From positions 843,421-907,420 of the forward strand of contig CAJNDS010002190.1 in NCBI GenBank assembly GCA_905221605.1: DNA of 64,000 nt, read 5' to 3'. The stretch's first letter is position 1. Each line of letters opens with the position of its first letter. This DNA comes from Symbiodinium natans. Taxonomy: Eukaryota > Sar > Dinophyceae > Suessiales > Symbiodiniaceae. Below, in pieces: positions 38,886-49,304 of this stretch. The position numbers and the translations under genes were made by a program. The notes under the pieces were generated by a model. It searched no databases. It was not told the DNA's origin and saw only the letters and a program-made list of their open reading frames with translations.

Positions 38886-38995
38886 TAAACCCTAAACCCT
38901 AAACCCTAAACCCTAAACCCTAAACCCTAAACCCTAAACCCTAAACCCTAAACCCTAAACCCTAAACCCTAAACCCTAAACCCTAAACCCTAAGG
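38886..38995 (-). repeat. CCCTAAA array
   Basis: About fifteen perfect units. Confidence 0.97.
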
Positions 38996-39072
38996 GTCTA
39001 ACTTCGGTTTACGAGCCCTTCAATATACATCCCTTACATGCACTCCTGGGGCTCAAGATGTGCTGGAGTTAG

Positions 39073-39203
39073 TAGTTACATGGGCCCGTAATATGGTCCC
39101 TTACCTCCTTTTAAGGGATTCTGAAGTGTGGGCCCTTGGGTTATAGGGTACATAAGGGGTATACAAGGGGCCCCTTTAGGGGCCCGTACCAAGGGACCAT
39201 GTC
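39073..39203 (+). mobile_element. miniature inverted-repeat element, family C
   Basis: Best-preserved copy: left AGTTACATGGGCCCGTAATA, TGGTCCCTTACCTCC, GGGCCCTTGGGTTATAGGGT, right CGTACCAAGGGACCATGTCC. The ends share ACATGG and GGTCCCTT in inverted order. Confidence 0.75.
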
Positions 39204-39440
39204 CCTGAGAGGGGCCCAACTTCTTCAGTACAGAAGCTTTGACCTTCAGTGCCAGATTCCCGAAGCCTCGTTGGTCCATAGAGTGCTATGAAACAAGGTG
39301 CCCCCAGAAAACATACGAAACGTTGGCTTCTGATACCTCATCATAGATACATGTCCTCGTGGGATCACCCTAAACCCTAAACCCTAAACCATAAACCCTA
39401 AACCCTTCATATTAAGAACCGAACGGACTCTACGCTGCAG

Positions 39441-39492
39441 GATGAGCTGCGCTGCCACGAGGAAGCTTCCTCAGGGCATCTTTCTGTGCGGG
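39441..39492 (+). CDS. probable exon, unrecognised
   Basis: Between GCTGCAG^GAT and CGGG^GTTTGC; reads DELRCHEEASSGHLSVR. Confidence 0.45.
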
Positions 39493-40290
39493 GTTTGCGT
39501 TTGGCGTTGAATCAATGGGGTTCACTTTGTTGGTTGCCGTTGGGCCTCTGACATCTGCGGCTTTCAGGTCAAGGTACCGTGTAAATCCTCAGTCGGATAT
39601 CCTACCACCCTAAGCGCCTCAAGCCCTCAACCCAAAAGCCCAAAGCCCTAAACTTAAACCCTCAAGCCACAAGCCACAAGCCCTGAAGAAATGCTTCGCT
39701 GGCAAAGCACTTGAGATTACGTCCTTATCATAAGTCTGCAGAGGAGCAAGATGGATTTTCCTGAGTTTTTGAGTTCCTTCCATAATCCCTAAACCCTAAA
39801 CCCCAAACCCCACTGCTTCCATAATCCATGCAACGAAGCCACTGGTCTCTTGCAAGCAGCTGATGCCCCAAAACCCTCAAGGGTTTAGGGTAGGTTTTAG
39901 GGTTCAGGGTTTGTAGGTTTTCACTACTGTAGCTCCCCAACTACGTGGGTTTCCCCTAGATTTCGGTTCGGCTGCCTGAACAGAAAACCCTTGATCAAAC
40001 TTTAGCCAAATGAGGTGCTTTGCCCTTTCTTTCCTATATTTGCTGGGGAACCGGGTCTTTCAATGGGCAGCATGGTCGGGATTGGCTGAGCGCCCAGGTA
40101 CTCGTAGAATCTTGCGCGGTGCACCGCTTGCACTAGCCACCCTAAAGCCCAAACAGGGTAACCCGAAAGCTAACGCCTCAAACCCTGAATCCCAAGGCCC
40201 ACCTAAGGACCCCCTAAACCCCCCTAAACCCTAAACCCTAAACCCTAAACCTCTGAGGTAGTCCTATGGACCCTGAGAGCTTTTGTTGCA
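39493..40290. other. spacer with a duplication-flanked insert
   Basis: Contains the insert at 39777-39827 (separate entry) and short CCCTAAA units near 40215-40245. The ORF at 40010-40234 shows no motif. Confidence 0.45.
39777..39827. repeat. CCCTAAA insert flanked by a 12-bp duplication
   Basis: CTTCCATAATCC at 39777-39788 is repeated at 39816-39827, and between them are only heptamer-type units (CTAAACC, CCAAACC) and ACTG. Confidence 0.8.
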
Positions 40291-40291
40291 G

Positions 40292-40322
40292 CGTTTGAGG
40301 AGAGAGGGGCTCGGAACATCAA
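40292..40322 (+). CDS. possible exon, unrecognised
   Basis: After TGTTGCAG the frame reads FEERGARNI. Very short. Confidence 0.3.
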
Positions 40323-40830
40323 GCCCCAACTAAACGCCTAAAGGTTTAGGGTTTTGGCCTTAGGGTTTCGGGTTGTATGGGTTTTCCTCTGCAGGCTGCA
40401 GGCTCAGCCCCACAAGATTGTTATGGAGCCTAGGTATCCACGGATCAAGTGCCTGGTGACCCAAACAACCACCACCGACTGTGGTTGCGGCTCTCGCAAC
40501 TCCAGAATTGGATACAGTCTACACAGTTACGCGCCACAAATGCATTGGGTTTAAGAACTCATGGCGTGGCAATCTGCCGGCACTTGCTTCCACAGATGTT
40601 GATTGCACTCGGACTTACAAGGTACATAGCGAGAGCGCGTTCTCACGTTCCCGATGACCGCACGTGCCCGCAACGTGACACAAGTACGCATTATGACTTT
40701 AGAGTATAAGGGGATGAAGACTCGTACCCCTAAGGTTGTACCCCAAAAGGAGGTTTCGATGGGTTTAGGGTTTAGGGTTTCGAAGCCATGACAAACCAAC
40801 ATGGGATTGTTGCCACTCGAGTCCCCTGAG
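40323..40830. other. spacer with overlapping unrecognised ORFs
   Basis: The + frame 40354-40554 contains AQPHKIVMEPRYPRIKCLVT after GCTGCAG, a possible exon. Overlapping frames (40449-40709; 40551-40838 minus) are equally open. Inverted family L end at 40720-40745. Confidence 0.35.
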
Positions 40831-40834
40831 CGCT

Positions 40835-40970
40835 TCAACCCTAAACCCTAAACCCTAAACCCTAAACCCTAAACCCTAAACCCTAAACCCTAAAGCCCTA
40901 AACCCTAAACCCTAAACCCTAAACCCTAAACCCTAAACCCTAAACCCTAAACCCTAAACCCTAAACCCTA
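40835..40970 (-). repeat. CCCTAAA array
   Basis: About nineteen units, one CCCTAAAG. Confidence 0.97.
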
Positions 40971-40972
40971 AG

Positions 40973-41045
40973 CCGCCGTCCAAGTCTCGGTGTCATGGCG
41001 GGCCCTCCCTTGACAAGCCTTGGCGACGCCGCCCTCAAACTCCTT
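40973..41045 (+). CDS. possible exon, unrecognised
   Basis: After CCCTAAG the frame reads RRPSLGVMAGPPLTSLGDAA then LKLL. The opposite strand is open too. Confidence 0.35.
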
Positions 41046-41190
41046 GTGTTTTTTTGCAGTGATTCTTCCCCTTAGCCCTGAGAAACACCTAAGAAATTTC
41101 ATTTTGCCCGAGAATCTATAAGCCCAAGCCCTAAAATCCCTAAAGCCAAAAACCCGAACACCCTGTTCACCAGTTAACACCTGGCAAAAG

Positions 41191-41259
41191 GCCCTCGCCA
41201 AACTTCAGCGGGCCCGTCGTGCTGTTCATCGCCTCTGGATGGAATTAGCTGTTCACCGG
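41191..41259 (+). CDS. internal exon, unrecognised, basic
   Basis: Exactly 23 codons between CAAAAG^GCC and a GC donor (CGG^GCTCCC); reads ALAKLQRARRAVHRLWMELA then VHR, an arginine-rich helix. TTTAGGG array follows. Confidence 0.6.
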
Positions 41260-41295
41260 GCTCCCGGGGTTTCGGGTGTGGGGTTTATGGTTTAA

Positions 41296-41375
41296 TTAGG
41301 GTTTAGGGTTTAGGGTTTAGGGTTTAGGGTTTAGGGTTTAGGGTTTAGGGTTTAGGGTTTAGGGTTTAGGGTTTG
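41296..41375 (+). repeat. TTTAGGG array
   Basis: About eleven perfect units. Confidence 0.97.
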
Positions 41376-42185
41376 GGGCGGTGTTGTGGAGTGTGTGAGC
41401 GGTGGAGTGCTTTCAGATGGTTTAGCCGACTTCGGCCACAATTTGGTTTCCACGGAAGATTGGGCAGCAGGGTTCAGGGTAAGTGGTTCTGTTTCACAGA
41501 TAAACAGCTGCCTGCTGCGGGTGAGAATGTTCCAGTCTGATGAAGATTGCTGACAGTTTCTTCCAGCATACATTGGTAGACAGCCAGGAAAACAGTTTCC
41601 TGGCTAGATCGGTCCATGGCTAAGCCAAGCTTTTGGCCGGGTCAACACAGCGCATTTACGATCCTACTTCCACACAGTACCCTTCCCCACGTAAGAAGAC
41701 TTTCGTCTTCGCATGCAGGCATCAACGCCTGCTGCAGAGGTGATTAGGAGCCTTGTGCCATGTAGCCCAGAGCCCGCATACAGACTAAGCAGATTACTTG
41801 AAGGCTCATGACAAGTTCTAGTTGGGGTTAACACAGCCTTCCTTCACCGCTGCAAATCCCCAAGCCCGAAACTGAGAAAAGCCCCAGAAATCCGAACCCT
41901 ACGACACAAATGCCCCAAATCCTCAATCCATCCTGAAGCCCTGACCCTAAACCCTGTTTAGAGTTTTAGCGCTTTGCGCTTCCATGCTTAGGGTTTTGGC
42001 GTTTTATGCTTTCGAGTAAGCCTTAAACCCTAAACCCTAAGAACCCTTCACCCCTAAAGCCCTAAAACCCCTCAATCCTCCATCCTCAGCCTGACCCCGA
42101 GAAACCCTAGACCCTAAACCCGTAAAGCCCCCGAAAGCCCCTAAAGCCCCGAAAGCCTATAGATCCTAAACCCTCAACCCTCAAC
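41376..42185. other. unique spacer, nothing recognised
   Basis: Diverged heptamers after about 41930; the minus ORF 41352-41573 runs out of the array. Confidence 0.45.
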
Positions 42186-42189
42186 CTTA

Positions 42190-42338
42190 AACCTTCTAAA
42201 CCCTAAACCCTAAACCCTGAACCCTGAACCCTGAACCCTGAACCCTGAACCCTGAACCCTGAACCCTAAACCCTAAACCCTAAACCCCAAACCCTAAACC
42301 CTAAACCCTAAACCCCAAACCCTAAACCCTAAACCCAC
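42190..42338 (-). repeat. CCCTAAA array with a CCCTGAA block
   Basis: Seven or so CCCTGAA units (about 42216-42262) between CCCTAAA units. Confidence 0.95.
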
Positions 42339-42349
42339 CTCGGGCTGAG

Positions 42350-42409
42350 GTCTCGTGGGCTGCGTTCCCTTCAAGGCTCCGCGGCGGCCGGAGCTGCTGG
42401 ACCGCGGGG
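42350..42409 (+). CDS. internal exon, unrecognised
   Basis: Exactly 20 codons between GCTGAG^GTC and GGG^GTTTAGGG; reads VSWAAFPSRLRGGRSCWTAG. Donor GT is the start of a heptamer. CCCTAAA before, TTTAGGG after. Confidence 0.55.
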
Positions 42410-42439
42410 GTTTAGGGCGTCGCTCTGTTCAGAAGAATG

Positions 42440-42840
42440 TAGGGTTTAGGGTTTAGGGTTTAGGGTTTAGGGTTTAGGGTTTAGGGTTTAGGGTAGTTAG
42501 GCTTTAGGGTAGTTAGGTTTTAGGGTGGTTGGGGTTTCGGGTTCAGGGTTCAGGGTTTAGCGTTTAGGGTTTAGGATTTGGGGTTCAGGGCTTTGGGTTT
42601 AGGATGGTTTCGGATGGTTTAGGGTTTGGGGTTTAGGGTTTAGCTGTGGTTTACGGTTTAGGGTTGAGGTGGCTTAGGGTTCAGGGTTTAAGTGGCTTAG
42701 GGTTTAGGGTTCAGGTGGCTTAGGGTTTAGAGTTTCGGTGGCTTGGGTGTAGTAGGCTTTAGGTGGTTTAGGGGTTTAGGCTTTAGGTGGTTTAGGGTTT
42801 GAGGGCTGAGGGTTCAGGGTCTAGGGTAGTTGTTCCAAAA
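42440..42840 (+). repeat. TTTAGGG array, then diverged
   Basis: Perfect to about 42495, then longer units with AGGTGGCTT and AGTTAGG spacers. Confidence 0.9.
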
Positions 42841-42974
42841 TGCCTTCCCCCCAAACGGGCCTGTAGAACAACTCCCATGTACACCAACACTGTAGACCCC
42901 AAACCCCCAGGTCCCAGGACCGAAATCCTGAACCCTACACCCTACGCCCTATAACCATAAGCCCTAACCCCTGG

Positions 42975-43090
42975 AGCCTAAAGCCTAAAGCCTAAAGCCT
43001 AAAGCCTAAAGCCTAAAGCCTAAAGCCTAAAGCCTAAAGCCTAAAGCCTAAACCCTAAACCCTAAACCCTAAACCCTAAACCCTAAAGCC
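42975..43090 (-). repeat. GCCTAAA block
   Basis: About eleven identical GCCTAAA units, then CCCTAAA units: a homogenised variant. Confidence 0.95.
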
Positions 43091-43196
43091 TAAGCCCTAT
43101 AAACCCTAAGCCCTGCCCTAGGCTTCGATCCCCCGAACGCCCACTTGAATGTAGAGAAGCTTAGGCGCGTTCCTGTCTGTACCACCCTAAGCGTAG

Positions 43197-43281
43197 TGAC
43201 ATGGGCCCTTCATAGGGTCCCGCATTTCCTTTACAGGGTTCTGAAGTATGGGCCCTTGGGTTGTATAGGGTATATAAGGGG

Positions 43282-43313
<32 letters not shown>

Positions 43314-43347
43314 CCCCTTTTACGGGCCCACGCTAAGGGACCATGTA
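43197..43347 (+). mobile_element. miniature element, family C, with TA expansion
   Basis: TGACATGGGCCCTTCATAGG on the left, CGCTAAGGGACCATGT on the right, and a (TA)n run at about 43284-43308 expanding the GTATATAAGGGG unit of the family. Confidence 0.75.
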
Positions 43348-43557
43348 AAAACTGGCCTAAGAACCTGGCTACATGCCAATTGAAAATGGGATTGTGCAGG
43401 CACACACATTATTGGGTTGTCTTGCAAGAGTTTGCGGTTTTGCGTTCAGGGTTGATTTTGGGGTGCGGTGTTTTTGTTCCCCTGCCTGAAGGTCGTATAG
43501 GTTACTCTTGGCACATCTTGGTGAGCCCCAAGTTGGTTTTCGGCCTTTCTCACCCTG

Positions 43558-43665
43558 AAGCCTGAAAACCCTGAAAACCCTGAAAACCCTGAAAACCCTG
43601 AAAAGCCTGAAAACCCTGAAAATCCTGAAAACCCTGAAAACCCTGAAAATCCTGAAAACCCGAAG
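43558..43665 (-). repeat. 9-bp minisatellite CCCTGAAAA
   Basis: About twelve units, some CCTGAAAAT. The minus-strand ORFs with (F-Q-G)n repeats come from it. Confidence 0.95.
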
Positions 43666-43746
43666 CTGCCCCCGAAATAAACAGCAGGAGTGCCGAGCCA
43701 TGGGCCCGACGATGTGGAGGTTCACCTGGAGCCCCGGTCCTGTCTG

Positions 43747-43846
43747 TTGCAACTGGATACTCTTTTTTTTTAGACATGTCTCAAAACATCGTATCCAGTT
43801 GCAGCATGTTTCAGACATGGTCTAAAAGAATAGTATCCAGTTGCAA
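43747..43846. mobile_element. miniature inverted-repeat element, family G, with a third end
   Basis: Left end TTGCAACTGGATAC (43747-43760), right end GTATCCAGTTGCAA (43833-43846), plus an internal copy of the right end at 43791-43803, and TTTTTTTTAGACAT on both flanks. It looks like two nested or tandem copies. Confidence 0.75.
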
Positions 43847-43934
43847 TTTTTTTTAGACATTGGGTTTTGCCCGCGGTGGCCTTCCCTGGTTCTTTGTCAG
43901 GGGATGATGGAATCAGGTGCCGTATGGTCCCCCT

Positions 43935-43995
43935 CCTATGTATAACCCCCTAAACCCTAAACCCTAAACCCTAAACCCTAAACCCTAAACCCTTT
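43935..43995 (-). repeat. CCCTAAA array
   Basis: About eight perfect units. Confidence 0.95.
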
Positions 43996-44032
43996 AAGGG
44001 ATTGCACAGGGTACCTCATTCCCTATCTAGGC

Positions 44033-44125
44033 CCTTGGGATACTTTTGTGTTTTCCCTTGGTTGGGTTTAAGGGGGGGTCATATGCAGGAATACTATTCA
44101 GAGGTTTTTAAGGGCTATCCTAGCT
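44033..44125 (+). mobile_element. dispersed repeat, family K
   Basis: CCTTGGGATACTTTTGTG, CCCTTGGTTGGGTTTAAG and GGAATACTATTCAGAGG, with relatives at 1255, 3464 and 50645. Confidence 0.6.
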
Positions 44126-44136
44126 AAGAACCAGCA

Positions 44137-44235
44137 AGTTTAGGGTTCAGGGTTTAGGGTTTAGGGTTTAGGGTTTAGGGTTTAGGGTTTAGGGTTTAGG
44201 GTTTAGGGTTTAGGGTTTAGGGTTTAGGGTTTAGC
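44137..44235 (+). repeat. TTTAGGG array ending in an inverted unit
   Basis: About thirteen units followed by TTTAGCCCTAAACCC, a direct switch to the opposite orientation. Confidence 0.95.
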
Positions 44236-44239
44236 CCTA

Positions 44240-44580
44240 AACCCCCAATCCCAATCGGAAACCCATACACCCCAGCAAGCGCTCGCTTGCAACACCCCCC
44301 CCCCCTCCAAAACAAACAAATTAAAGTAAGAGTATCACTAATAATAATATCAAAACTAGAATCCGAATCCCTAGACGCATAAGCCCTTGCAAACTATCTT
44401 AAAGCCTGCTAGGCCTTACAAATGCTGTAAACCCCAGGTAGCAGTTAGAGCCCTGAAATCTTACGAGCCCTTCGAAAACATTTGAACAACCCTCTCAGCC
44501 TCAAAAGCCCTTGACCTGAGGCTGTTCAGCCCTAAGGCACAGGAAGGTCTAAATGCCAAACACAAGCCCATTTCAGCCCT
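44240..44580. other. unique spacer, nothing recognised
   Basis: C-run at 44296 and A-rich stretch; no exon. Confidence 0.45.
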
Positions 44581-44710
44581 GGGTTTAGGGTTTAGGGTTT
44601 AGGGTTTAGGGTTTAGGGTTAGGGTTTAGGGTTTAGGGTTTAGGGTTTAGGGTTTAGGGTTTAGGGTTTAGGGTTTAGGGTTTAGGGTTTAGGGTTTAGG
44701 GTTTAGGGTG
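44581..44710 (+). repeat. TTTAGGG array
   Basis: About eighteen units. Confidence 0.97.
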
Positions 44711-44726
44711 CAGGGCTGAAGCCCAG

Positions 44727-44804
44727 GAAGGTGTCTCCTACGGAAAGCAGCCGCCCCGTAACCCGCTACGAGCTGCGTGCGGAGGCGTTCATGGGGATCA
44801 GAGG
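44727..44804 (+). CDS. internal exon, unrecognised
   Basis: Between GCCCAG^G and AGAGG^GTCCTAACC; reads KVSPTESSRPVTRYELRAEA then FMGIR. A good coding stretch, but here TTTAGGG precedes and CCCTAAA follows, opposite to the usual order. Confidence 0.55.
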
Positions 44805-44807
44805 GTC

Positions 44808-44875
44808 CTAACCCTAAACCCTAAACCCTAAACCCTAAACCCTAAGCCCTAAGCCCTAAACCCTAAACCCTAAAC
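44808..44875 (-). repeat. CCCTAAA array
   Basis: About nine units. Confidence 0.95.
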
Positions 44876-44879
44876 CTAT

Positions 44880-45590
44880 GGAGCTCACAGGGCTCATGGA
44901 AAAGGGGTGCTATATGGGGTTCATGGAGGGGCTCATGGGGGTTCATAGGCTTCAAAGGCTTCCCGAAACCTTGAAACTCACTTAGATACCAAGTAGTTCT
45001 CAAGAACTTGATAGCCTTGTGCGCGCAGGTCTGAGCTCCTTCTGATTGGGGTTTAGTGTTTAGGGTTTAGGGTGTAGGGTTTAGGATTTAGGGTTTAGGG
45101 TTGAGGGTGTAGGTCTTTCAGGCAACACTGGAGGTGTAAGGGAGCAGGGACAAAGCAGCGAAGGTCTCACTTGCGCCGCCCTCCCGTCCACAAGGGTGAA
45201 GTGTTGGGGCTTTAGCCCCTTCCCATCTGAGTAGTGCTTGAAGGCTCATCTGCTCTATGTGTATGGTTAATGGGAAAGGCAAGAGATAAGGTTGTAGTTC
45301 CAGCTTTACACATGTAAGTACCCTGAACCTTCACAATTGTCGAACAGAGTGCTGCCGTGAATCTGGCATATCTCCAACCCTAAACCCCGTACCCTAAACC
45401 CTAAACCCTAAACCCTAAACCCCAAACCTAAGCCCAAACCCTCCACCCACACCCTGAAGTGGCCCACTTCAGCCGAGCCACAGTCTTTAAGCCTTGGGAG
45501 TGGAGCCACAGTCCCCATTTTTCAGGGGTTCGGCTCGAGCATAAACCTCCTGAAACCAAACGGGTTTAGGGTTTAGGGTTTAGGGTTTCG
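44880..45590. other. spacer with short arrays
   Basis: Diverged TTTAGGG at about 45048-45112 and CCCTAAA at about 45378-45430. No exon recognised. Confidence 0.5.
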
Positions 45591-45596
45591 AGCGAG

Positions 45597-45656
45597 GATG
45601 GTGGCTTCTTCGTGACCATAGCGGAGGTGGGCATCGGCGGCGGCTTCGAAAGACCT
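45597..45656 (+). CDS. probable exon, unrecognised, glycine-rich
   Basis: After GCGAG the frame reads DGGFFVTIAEVGIGGGFER. Donor uncertain (GTGGGC at 45627 is an alternative). Confidence 0.45.
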
Positions 45657-45659
45657 ACC

Positions 45660-46575
45660 AACCCGAATCACACGTTCGCCTGTAGGCTGTAGGAGAGTGT
45701 TTCTCGGTTGGGTTCAAGGTTTACAAGATTTAGAGCCTAAGTTTGCTACAATACCTATATCGCCACTTTATACATATACTTATAACCGGGGCACTCCTCC
45801 CTGTAGAGTATTTCAGAGAGTGTGTAGAATTGCGGGTGCTTGGGGCTTGGGTCTCAGAAACTTCTGTGCACATGGTTTGATATCCTGAGAAGTAAGAAAC
45901 AGGCCGTTGACCCTGGCATCCTCACGCGAAAAGAAGCTTAGCAAGTTGCTCTGAGCTTGTGTGTCTTTGTCACTCAAACTCTGATACTATGCCCTGAAGA
46001 CCTAAACTCTTAACATCTAGGGTTTTTTTTACGCTAAAAAACCCTAAAACCCTAAATGGGGTTTTTTTAACGTTAAGAGACTCCAGTTTCACATTAGCAG
46101 AGGGCTTGAAGTTGCGGGGCTTAGGACTTGCTTCTTCGTGGGTGTGGCCTTAGCTTTTTACTGTGTAGGGTTAGGCTTTGGGGTTTAGGGCTTAGGGATT
46201 ATGAGTAATTTGAGGGTTTAAATAATTTAGGGCTTAGGCATTGTGAGTAATTAGAGTGCAGAAGGCCTTTGGCACGCCCTGGCAACCCTGAGCAGCCATG
46301 CAGTCTGCCAACGGACCTCCGAATACCTTCAACTGACAACTCTAAACCCTGAACCCTCAGCCCCAAGCCCTAAGCCCCAAGCCCTAAACCCCTAAACCCC
46401 AAACCCTCAGCTCCAAACCACAACTCCCAAACCCTAAACCCCAAACCCAAACCCTAAACCCCAAACCCTAAACCCTAAACCCGCCCAACCCTAAACCCCA
46501 AACCCTGAACCCTGAACCCCCAAACCCTGAACCCCAAACCCTGAACCCTAGTCCACAAGTTGTGTGGAGCTGCGT
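45660..46575. other. spacer
   Basis: The ORF 45697-45888 has no motif. A nested hairpin at 46009-46079 (CTCTTAAC ... GTTAAGAG) encloses CCCTAAA units. Diverged CCCTAAA from about 46340. Confidence 0.5.
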
Positions 46576-46579
46576 GCAG

Positions 46580-46627
46580 GTCGACCCCTCGGCAGCCGCA
46601 GGCGGCTTTGAACTCAAGGAGGCCGTG
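46580..46627 (+). CDS. internal exon, unrecognised
   Basis: Sixteen codons between GTGCAG^GTC and a GC donor (GTG^GCTTTAC); reads VDPSAAAGGFELKEAV. CCCTAAA before, TTTAGGG after. Confidence 0.55.
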
Positions 46628-46631
46628 GCTT

Positions 46632-47150
46632 TACTTTAGGGTTTAGGGTGTAGGGTTTAGGGTTTAGGGTTTAGGGTTTAGGGTTTAGGGTTAGGGGGGT
46701 TTTGGGCGTAGGGCTAAGGGTTTAGTTTAGGGCTTTAGGAGTTTAGGGTTTGGGATTTAGGGTTAAGGGGTTTAGGGCTTACGGCTCTAGGAGTTTAGGG
46801 TTTAGGGCTTGAGGTTTTAGGGTTTTGCGGCTTACATCAAGCTAGGGTCTCGGATTTAGGGGTTTAGGGCTTAGGGTTTCGGGTTTAGTTTAGGGATTTA
46901 GGAGTTTAGGGCTTGGGATTTAGGGTTGAGGGGTTTAGGGCTTAGGGCTGTAGGAGCTTTGCGGCTTACATCAAGGTAGGGTCTCGGATTTAGGGGGTTT
47001 AGGGTTCAAGGTTTAGTTTAGGGCTTTAGGAGTTTGGGGTTTAGGGTTTTTGGAATTTAGGGCTTAGGGCTTTAGGAGTTTAGGGTTGTTAGGGCTTGTG
47101 GGTTTAGAGTTTAGGGCTTAGGACTTAGGACTCTAGGAGTTTCGGGCTTA
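46632..47150 (+). repeat. TTTAGGG array and diverged higher-order copies
   Basis: A perfect stretch, then a duplicated unit of about 125 bp (TTGCGGCTTACATCAA then GGTCTCGGATTTAGG at 46825 and 46952). Confidence 0.9.
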
Positions 47151-47151
47151 G

Positions 47152-47225
47152 GGAAGCCGCCGGAAGGAGCAGCTGAGCAGCCGCATCCGGACAAGCGGCT
47201 CAACTTGCAGTTCGGGCTTGAGCTT
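47152..47225 (+). CDS. internal exon, unrecognised
   Basis: Between GGCTTAG^GG and CTT^GTTTAGGG; 74 nt. Reads KPPEGAAEQPHPDKRLNLQF then GLEL. The donor is the first base pair of a perfect TTTAGGG array. Confidence 0.6.
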
Positions 47226-47320
47226 GTTTAGGGTTTAGGGTTTAGGGTTTAGGGTTTAGGGTTTAGGGTTTAGGGTTTAGGGTTTAGGGTTTAGGGTTTA
47301 GGGTTTAGGGTTTAGGGTTA
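47226..47320 (+). repeat. TTTAGGG array
   Basis: About thirteen perfect units starting at the donor. Confidence 0.97.
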
Positions 47321-47549
47321 TTTGGGGGGTTTAGGAATGTTTGGGGCTTTCGGGGTTTGGGGGTCTCGGGTGCTTTTGGGGGATTTAGTTTTTGGGATTC
47401 CAGGTGGGGGGAGGGTTGTTAGGGTTTTGGAGTTTGGGGTCTCTTGGTTTAGGCGTTTGCTGACAGAATGCTAGCATCCCCAAAGTCATCATTATCATTG
47501 CCGCTGCTGTTCAGGAATTGCTTGTTCGCCAGCTTTTAGGGCGTAGCCC

Positions 47550-47675
47550 TAAACCCTAAACCCTAAACCCTAAACCCTAAACCCTAAACCCTAAACCCTA
47601 AACCCTAAGCCCTAAACCCTAAACCCTAAACCCTAAACCCTATTTAAACCCTAAACCCTAAACCCTAAACCCTAG
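47550..47675 (-). repeat. CCCTAAA array
   Basis: About seventeen units with one CCCTATTTAAA. Confidence 0.95.
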
Positions 47676-47865
47676 GGGTTCCAGGGTTGGGGGTTTTTGG
47701 GGCCTGTCTGTTCAGGGTTGCTGGTTAAGCCCAACGAAGCTGTCCTCAAAGCCGTGTAGGGGGGTTGAAGCGACCCCCAAACCCTATGGGGGCAGCCATA
47801 GAGTAGAGTTGCAGGCAAGGTGACAGCTATAATATCCTAACGACAGGCTGCATCCCACCGCCTAG

Positions 47866-47948
47866 GCCTTCACGCCACTGGCTGCCTGCGAGTGCGCGTC
47901 GCCGCTGTCGGCCGCGGAGGGGTCGCGTCCAGCGAAGAGGCACAACGG
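47866..47948 (+). CDS. internal exon, unrecognised
   Basis: Between CCTAG^GC and CGG^GTTTAGGG; 83 nt. Reads LHATGCLRVRVAAVGRGGVA then SSEEAQR. Donor made by the array. Confidence 0.55.
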
Positions 47949-47969
47949 GTTTAGGGTTTAGGGTTTAGG

Positions 47970-48023
47970 GTCTCCCCAACTGCCCTTGGAGCGCTCCTCC
48001 CCAACTGCCCCTACAGCGCTCAG
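47970..48023 (+). repeat. tandem duplication of about 26 bp
   Basis: CTCCCCAACTGCCC with GGAGCGCT or ACAGCGCT occurs twice in a row. The ORF 47986-48171 across it has no motif. Confidence 0.7.
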
Positions 48024-48171
48024 CCCTAAACCTAAAGGCAGCTGCATAGAAGCCCTTTCTGAACGGTCCAGTGGAGAGTTTCAGGTGGGGTTTTGGACGG
48101 CGTTTTGGGGGTCTGTGCCTGTGCCCTGCAATTTGCATCTGACCTGCGAATTTCTAGCTTCTAGGACCTAG

Positions 48172-49300
48172 GGTTTAGGCTAGGGTATGGGTTGTAGGGC
48201 TTAGACGAAAGAAATATGTCCTGATATTACCCCAGGGGTTTAATGTCTTGGGAACTTCTAAAGGCCGACTGCAGTCCTGAGCCCCAAATCCCTAAGACCC
48301 CAGTGCCCGGTTTAGGGTTTAGGTTTGGCACCCTTCTTCGGTCTACTTGTAAGCCTTAGCGCCTTAGCGAGTCGTTCCTGTTGAATTCTCGGGTTCTTGC
48401 GCAACCCCCTTCAGCCGTGAACGCTAACCAGCCTCTCTTCATGCTTTGCCTGGTTGCCCTGCCACACACCCTGCCAGGTCGCGGTCCGACTGGCCGAAGG
48501 AGGAGAAGGTGTCCGTGGGTGGACCCGGTTCGGGGTTCCGGGGGGGGGGATCCTCCTAGGTCTCACATACTGCACAGTACCGTACTCCTTATTCCAGGAG
48601 CCTAAAAAGGGTACCCCCTGGTTTCGAAGCCCTAAACCCAAAACCCAAAACCCAAACCCTATAAGCCCTACCCTACACCCTAAACTTCTAGGAGACTCTA
48701 AAACAGGGTACCTCCATGTTGCGGAAGCCCCCGTATATACTTGTTGAGACAGCCTAGGATTCAGTTGCTTCCGGTGGAGAGGCTTCAGCTTGAAAGTGGG
48801 AACTGCGGATTTCGGTCCGAAAGCTAAACCCCAAACCCTGTCAACCCTAAACCCTTAACCCTAAACCCTAAACTCTAAACCCTAAACCCTAACCCTAAAC
48901 CCTAGATATGCAACCCTTAAGCAACCCAACGAAACCCACAGGCCTTTAAGCCCAAAATTCTAACCTCCTATGACCCTCCTGCGTATTGGTGTTGCTGGCT
49001 CGATTTGGGTTAGTGTGTGGAGAGGTGGATCGCGAAACCCGGACAAGAGTCTGAACTGAACTCGTAAACCCTACACCCAAAACCTTCAACCCTAAGCCCT
49101 AAAACCCCTTGAACTCCTAGGACCAAGGAATTGGGCCTCGGATCCGAAGGGTTAGGTGTAGGGTCGAGGGTATCATGGGTAGAGATAAGTTGGTATTGCC
49201 TTTCTCCCCAAATAAACCCTAAACCCTAAACCCTATAAACCCGAAACCCTATAAACCCTAAACCCTAAACCCTAAACCGCTGCATCTCATAAGCCTTGAT
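48172..49300. other. spacer, no gene supported
   Basis: The overlapping ORFs at 48381-48605, 48454-48747 and 48411-48641 (minus) contradict each other. A diverged family B-like stretch is near 48570-48625. Short CCCTAAA tracts at about 48835-48905 and 49215-49278. Confidence 0.4.
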
Positions 49301-49304
49301 GCAG

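Noticed and set aside
43369-43818. Minus-strand ORF with repeated Phe-Gln-Gly
   Set aside because: Translation of the 9-bp CCCTGAAAA minisatellite; strand disagrees with neighbours.
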